DNA from: Branchiostoma floridae
Taxonomy: Eukaryota; Chordata; Leptocardii; Amphioxiformes; Branchiostomatidae
Reading direction: 5' to 3'
DNA length: 64,000 bases
Assembly (NCBI RefSeq): GCF_000003815.2
Contig: NC_049986.1
Span: 13,265,805-13,329,804, forward strand
The notes below the pieces were generated by a model, which saw only the letters and a program-made list of their open reading frames with translations, was not told the origin of the DNA and did not search any database. Position 1 is the stretch's first letter. Each line of letters starts with the position of its first letter. Shown in pieces: positions 62,495 to 64,000 of this stretch. The position numbers and the translations under genes were made by a program.

Positions 62495-64000
62495 GTATGT
62501 CTAGCTGTCACATGGATTTTACACTTATGTACTTCAAGCTAAAAAAAACAAGTGTGATATAAACAGCTGCTACCATGCTGTGTGCTTGCAAAGGTGTTAG
62601 CCTCCTTTGAGTTTGAGGACCTGTAGAGTGGCAGCGTTTTTTTTTGCAGGAGCACTGATTGCTTTTTTTCTTGGTGCTCAAAAACTCCCTTTTCCAGCAT
62701 AGTAAACCTTAGCCCATGTTGAAAATTGACCCCAAAATAAATGATGCCACTCCAGAAGTCTGCAAAGGAGGCTACAAAGCCAGTGGTTATAGTTATACTT
62801 ATAGTTATACCTGCTATATTGATATAGATACAATTTATAGATATATAATATATCTACCTGTATCAGTATTCTGTAGCACTCAAAGAAGCATACAATGTAC
62901 TGGGTCGCTGCATATGTACTAAAAACTCTGAATCATTAGAGTGTGTTTTTTTTCTCATAAGACTGTACACTTGGTATGACTTGTTCAAGTCACAGGGTTC
63001 CTGACTCGACATGTAAGTATTGTTACACAAGTAAACACATGCATTAATATCTGCCATGGTGTATTTTAAGTACCATTCTTAAAAATCATGTGAAGGAGTT
63101 TGTCCTGTCACTGATTACCTCTACTTGATGGTAGAAAGGTATTATTGACAGCCAGATGTAGTTTAAGTAGGCTTGTTGTATTGAACTGTAACAGTGTAAG
63201 TGCTTCGTTGTGTTTTGAAGACTTCCTGGTGCTCACTTTCCCACTTAAAAGCTTGAATGTTACCATTCACTGGTCTGTGTGATCTCTGACAAGGTCATGG
63301 TTCCATTAACTCAAAAGAGTAATACAGGAACTTGTGCTTGATGGAGGCTTTAGGAACGGACCAAACATTATTGGGGTGGGGGCGTTGTGGGTTGGTTGTT
63401 GGTATAAAAGCTAGAAATTGAAAAGAATTGTATGCATGAAACTTTTTTGGAAGAAAATAAGATAAAGAAGTTGAAGAAAGGGGAAAGCTGCACATTGTTT
63501 TATTCCCATAATGATCCTTCCTGGGGATGTTTCTCTTGTTAACAAGGTCAAGATTTGTGATACAAGAGGTCACTTGGTAGAGGGCTAGACCAATTTGCTT
63601 TTTGGTCATATTATACAAGACATATTATAGTCATTCTCATGGATTACTGTACCTCTTACGGTCTTATCTGTGCTCTGTCAAGGTATAATTACCCTGAAAT
63701 GCATTATGAGTCATGATCTGATTCTATTCGACTATTTTCTAGGTCTTTTTACTCTGAATGACAACTTAATTTGAATTCACTTGTTTATTTATTCTACCAG
63801 GATAGCCATATAGCGCTTTCCAATGTTTCAGGGGGGGGGGGAGCCTAATGAAAAGATATTTTTCACACCTGTCCAGAAATGTCATTCTGTGACTATAAGA
63901 GTAACAGAAACCTGCAGAGGAAGTATTAAATCTGGCTGTCAGCACTTTGGGGTTATAATAAGCCCATGTACATTTTTGTCATCACAAGCAGATGGGACCT
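62495..64000 (+). other. presumed first intron, no exon seen
   Basis: AT-rich with simple repeats (62790-62850) and a poly(G) run. No coding exon recognised up to the edge. Confidence 0.35.

Overview
The window reads as chordate, most likely amphioxus (Branchiostoma), nuclear DNA. I infer this from spliced genes with canonical GT-AG introns, orthologues of vertebrate genes at amphioxus-like divergence, a DED-NACHT-LRR immune receptor of the kind expanded in amphioxus, two tandem ALDH1/2-class genes, and many short MITE-like elements, tRNA-derived SINE copies and LINE 3' ends. No database search was run. Exon calls come from reading frames, splice sites and remembered human proteins; exon phases were added up by hand.

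Layout. (1) 0-2.3 kb: intergenic, with a 1.08-kb MULE-like MITE. (2) 2.3-12.65 kb, + strand: complete FBXO38 orthologue, 15 coding exons, 1287 codons, with decayed copies of its last exon in the 3' flank. (3) 14.98-21.79 kb, + strand: a DED-NACHT-LRR receptor whose large exon ends on a stop codon that overlaps a perfect splice donor; two further exons add an acidic tail. (4) 23.3-30.2 kb, - strand: an unrecognised single-pass membrane protein with an intracellular 8-residue repeat. (5) 31.8-35.6 kb, - strand: neutral sphingomyelinase 2 (SMPD3)-like gene, with a 128-N gap in intron 2. (6) 37.8-44.8 kb and 46.3-52.5 kb, - strand: two tandem 497-aa ALDH1A-like genes with identical exon sizes, from a segmental duplication that includes flanks, promoters and some intron blocks. 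(7) 53.7-57.1 kb, - strand: RPS5, complete. (8) 57.2-64 kb: mostly noncoding, rich in small transposons, ending with a probable first coding exon (+) of a gene that leaves the window.

The genes do not form one pathway. FBXO38 is a ubiquitin-ligase adaptor, the NLR an innate immune sensor, SMPD3 makes ceramide, the ALDHs oxidise aldehydes (plausibly retinal), and RPS5 is ribosomal. The most interesting points are the in-frame, possibly regulated acidic tail of the NLR and its freshly homogenised 168-bp LRR units, the conserved intronic octamer/CRE module that split after ALDH duplication, and several repeat families recurring within the window.
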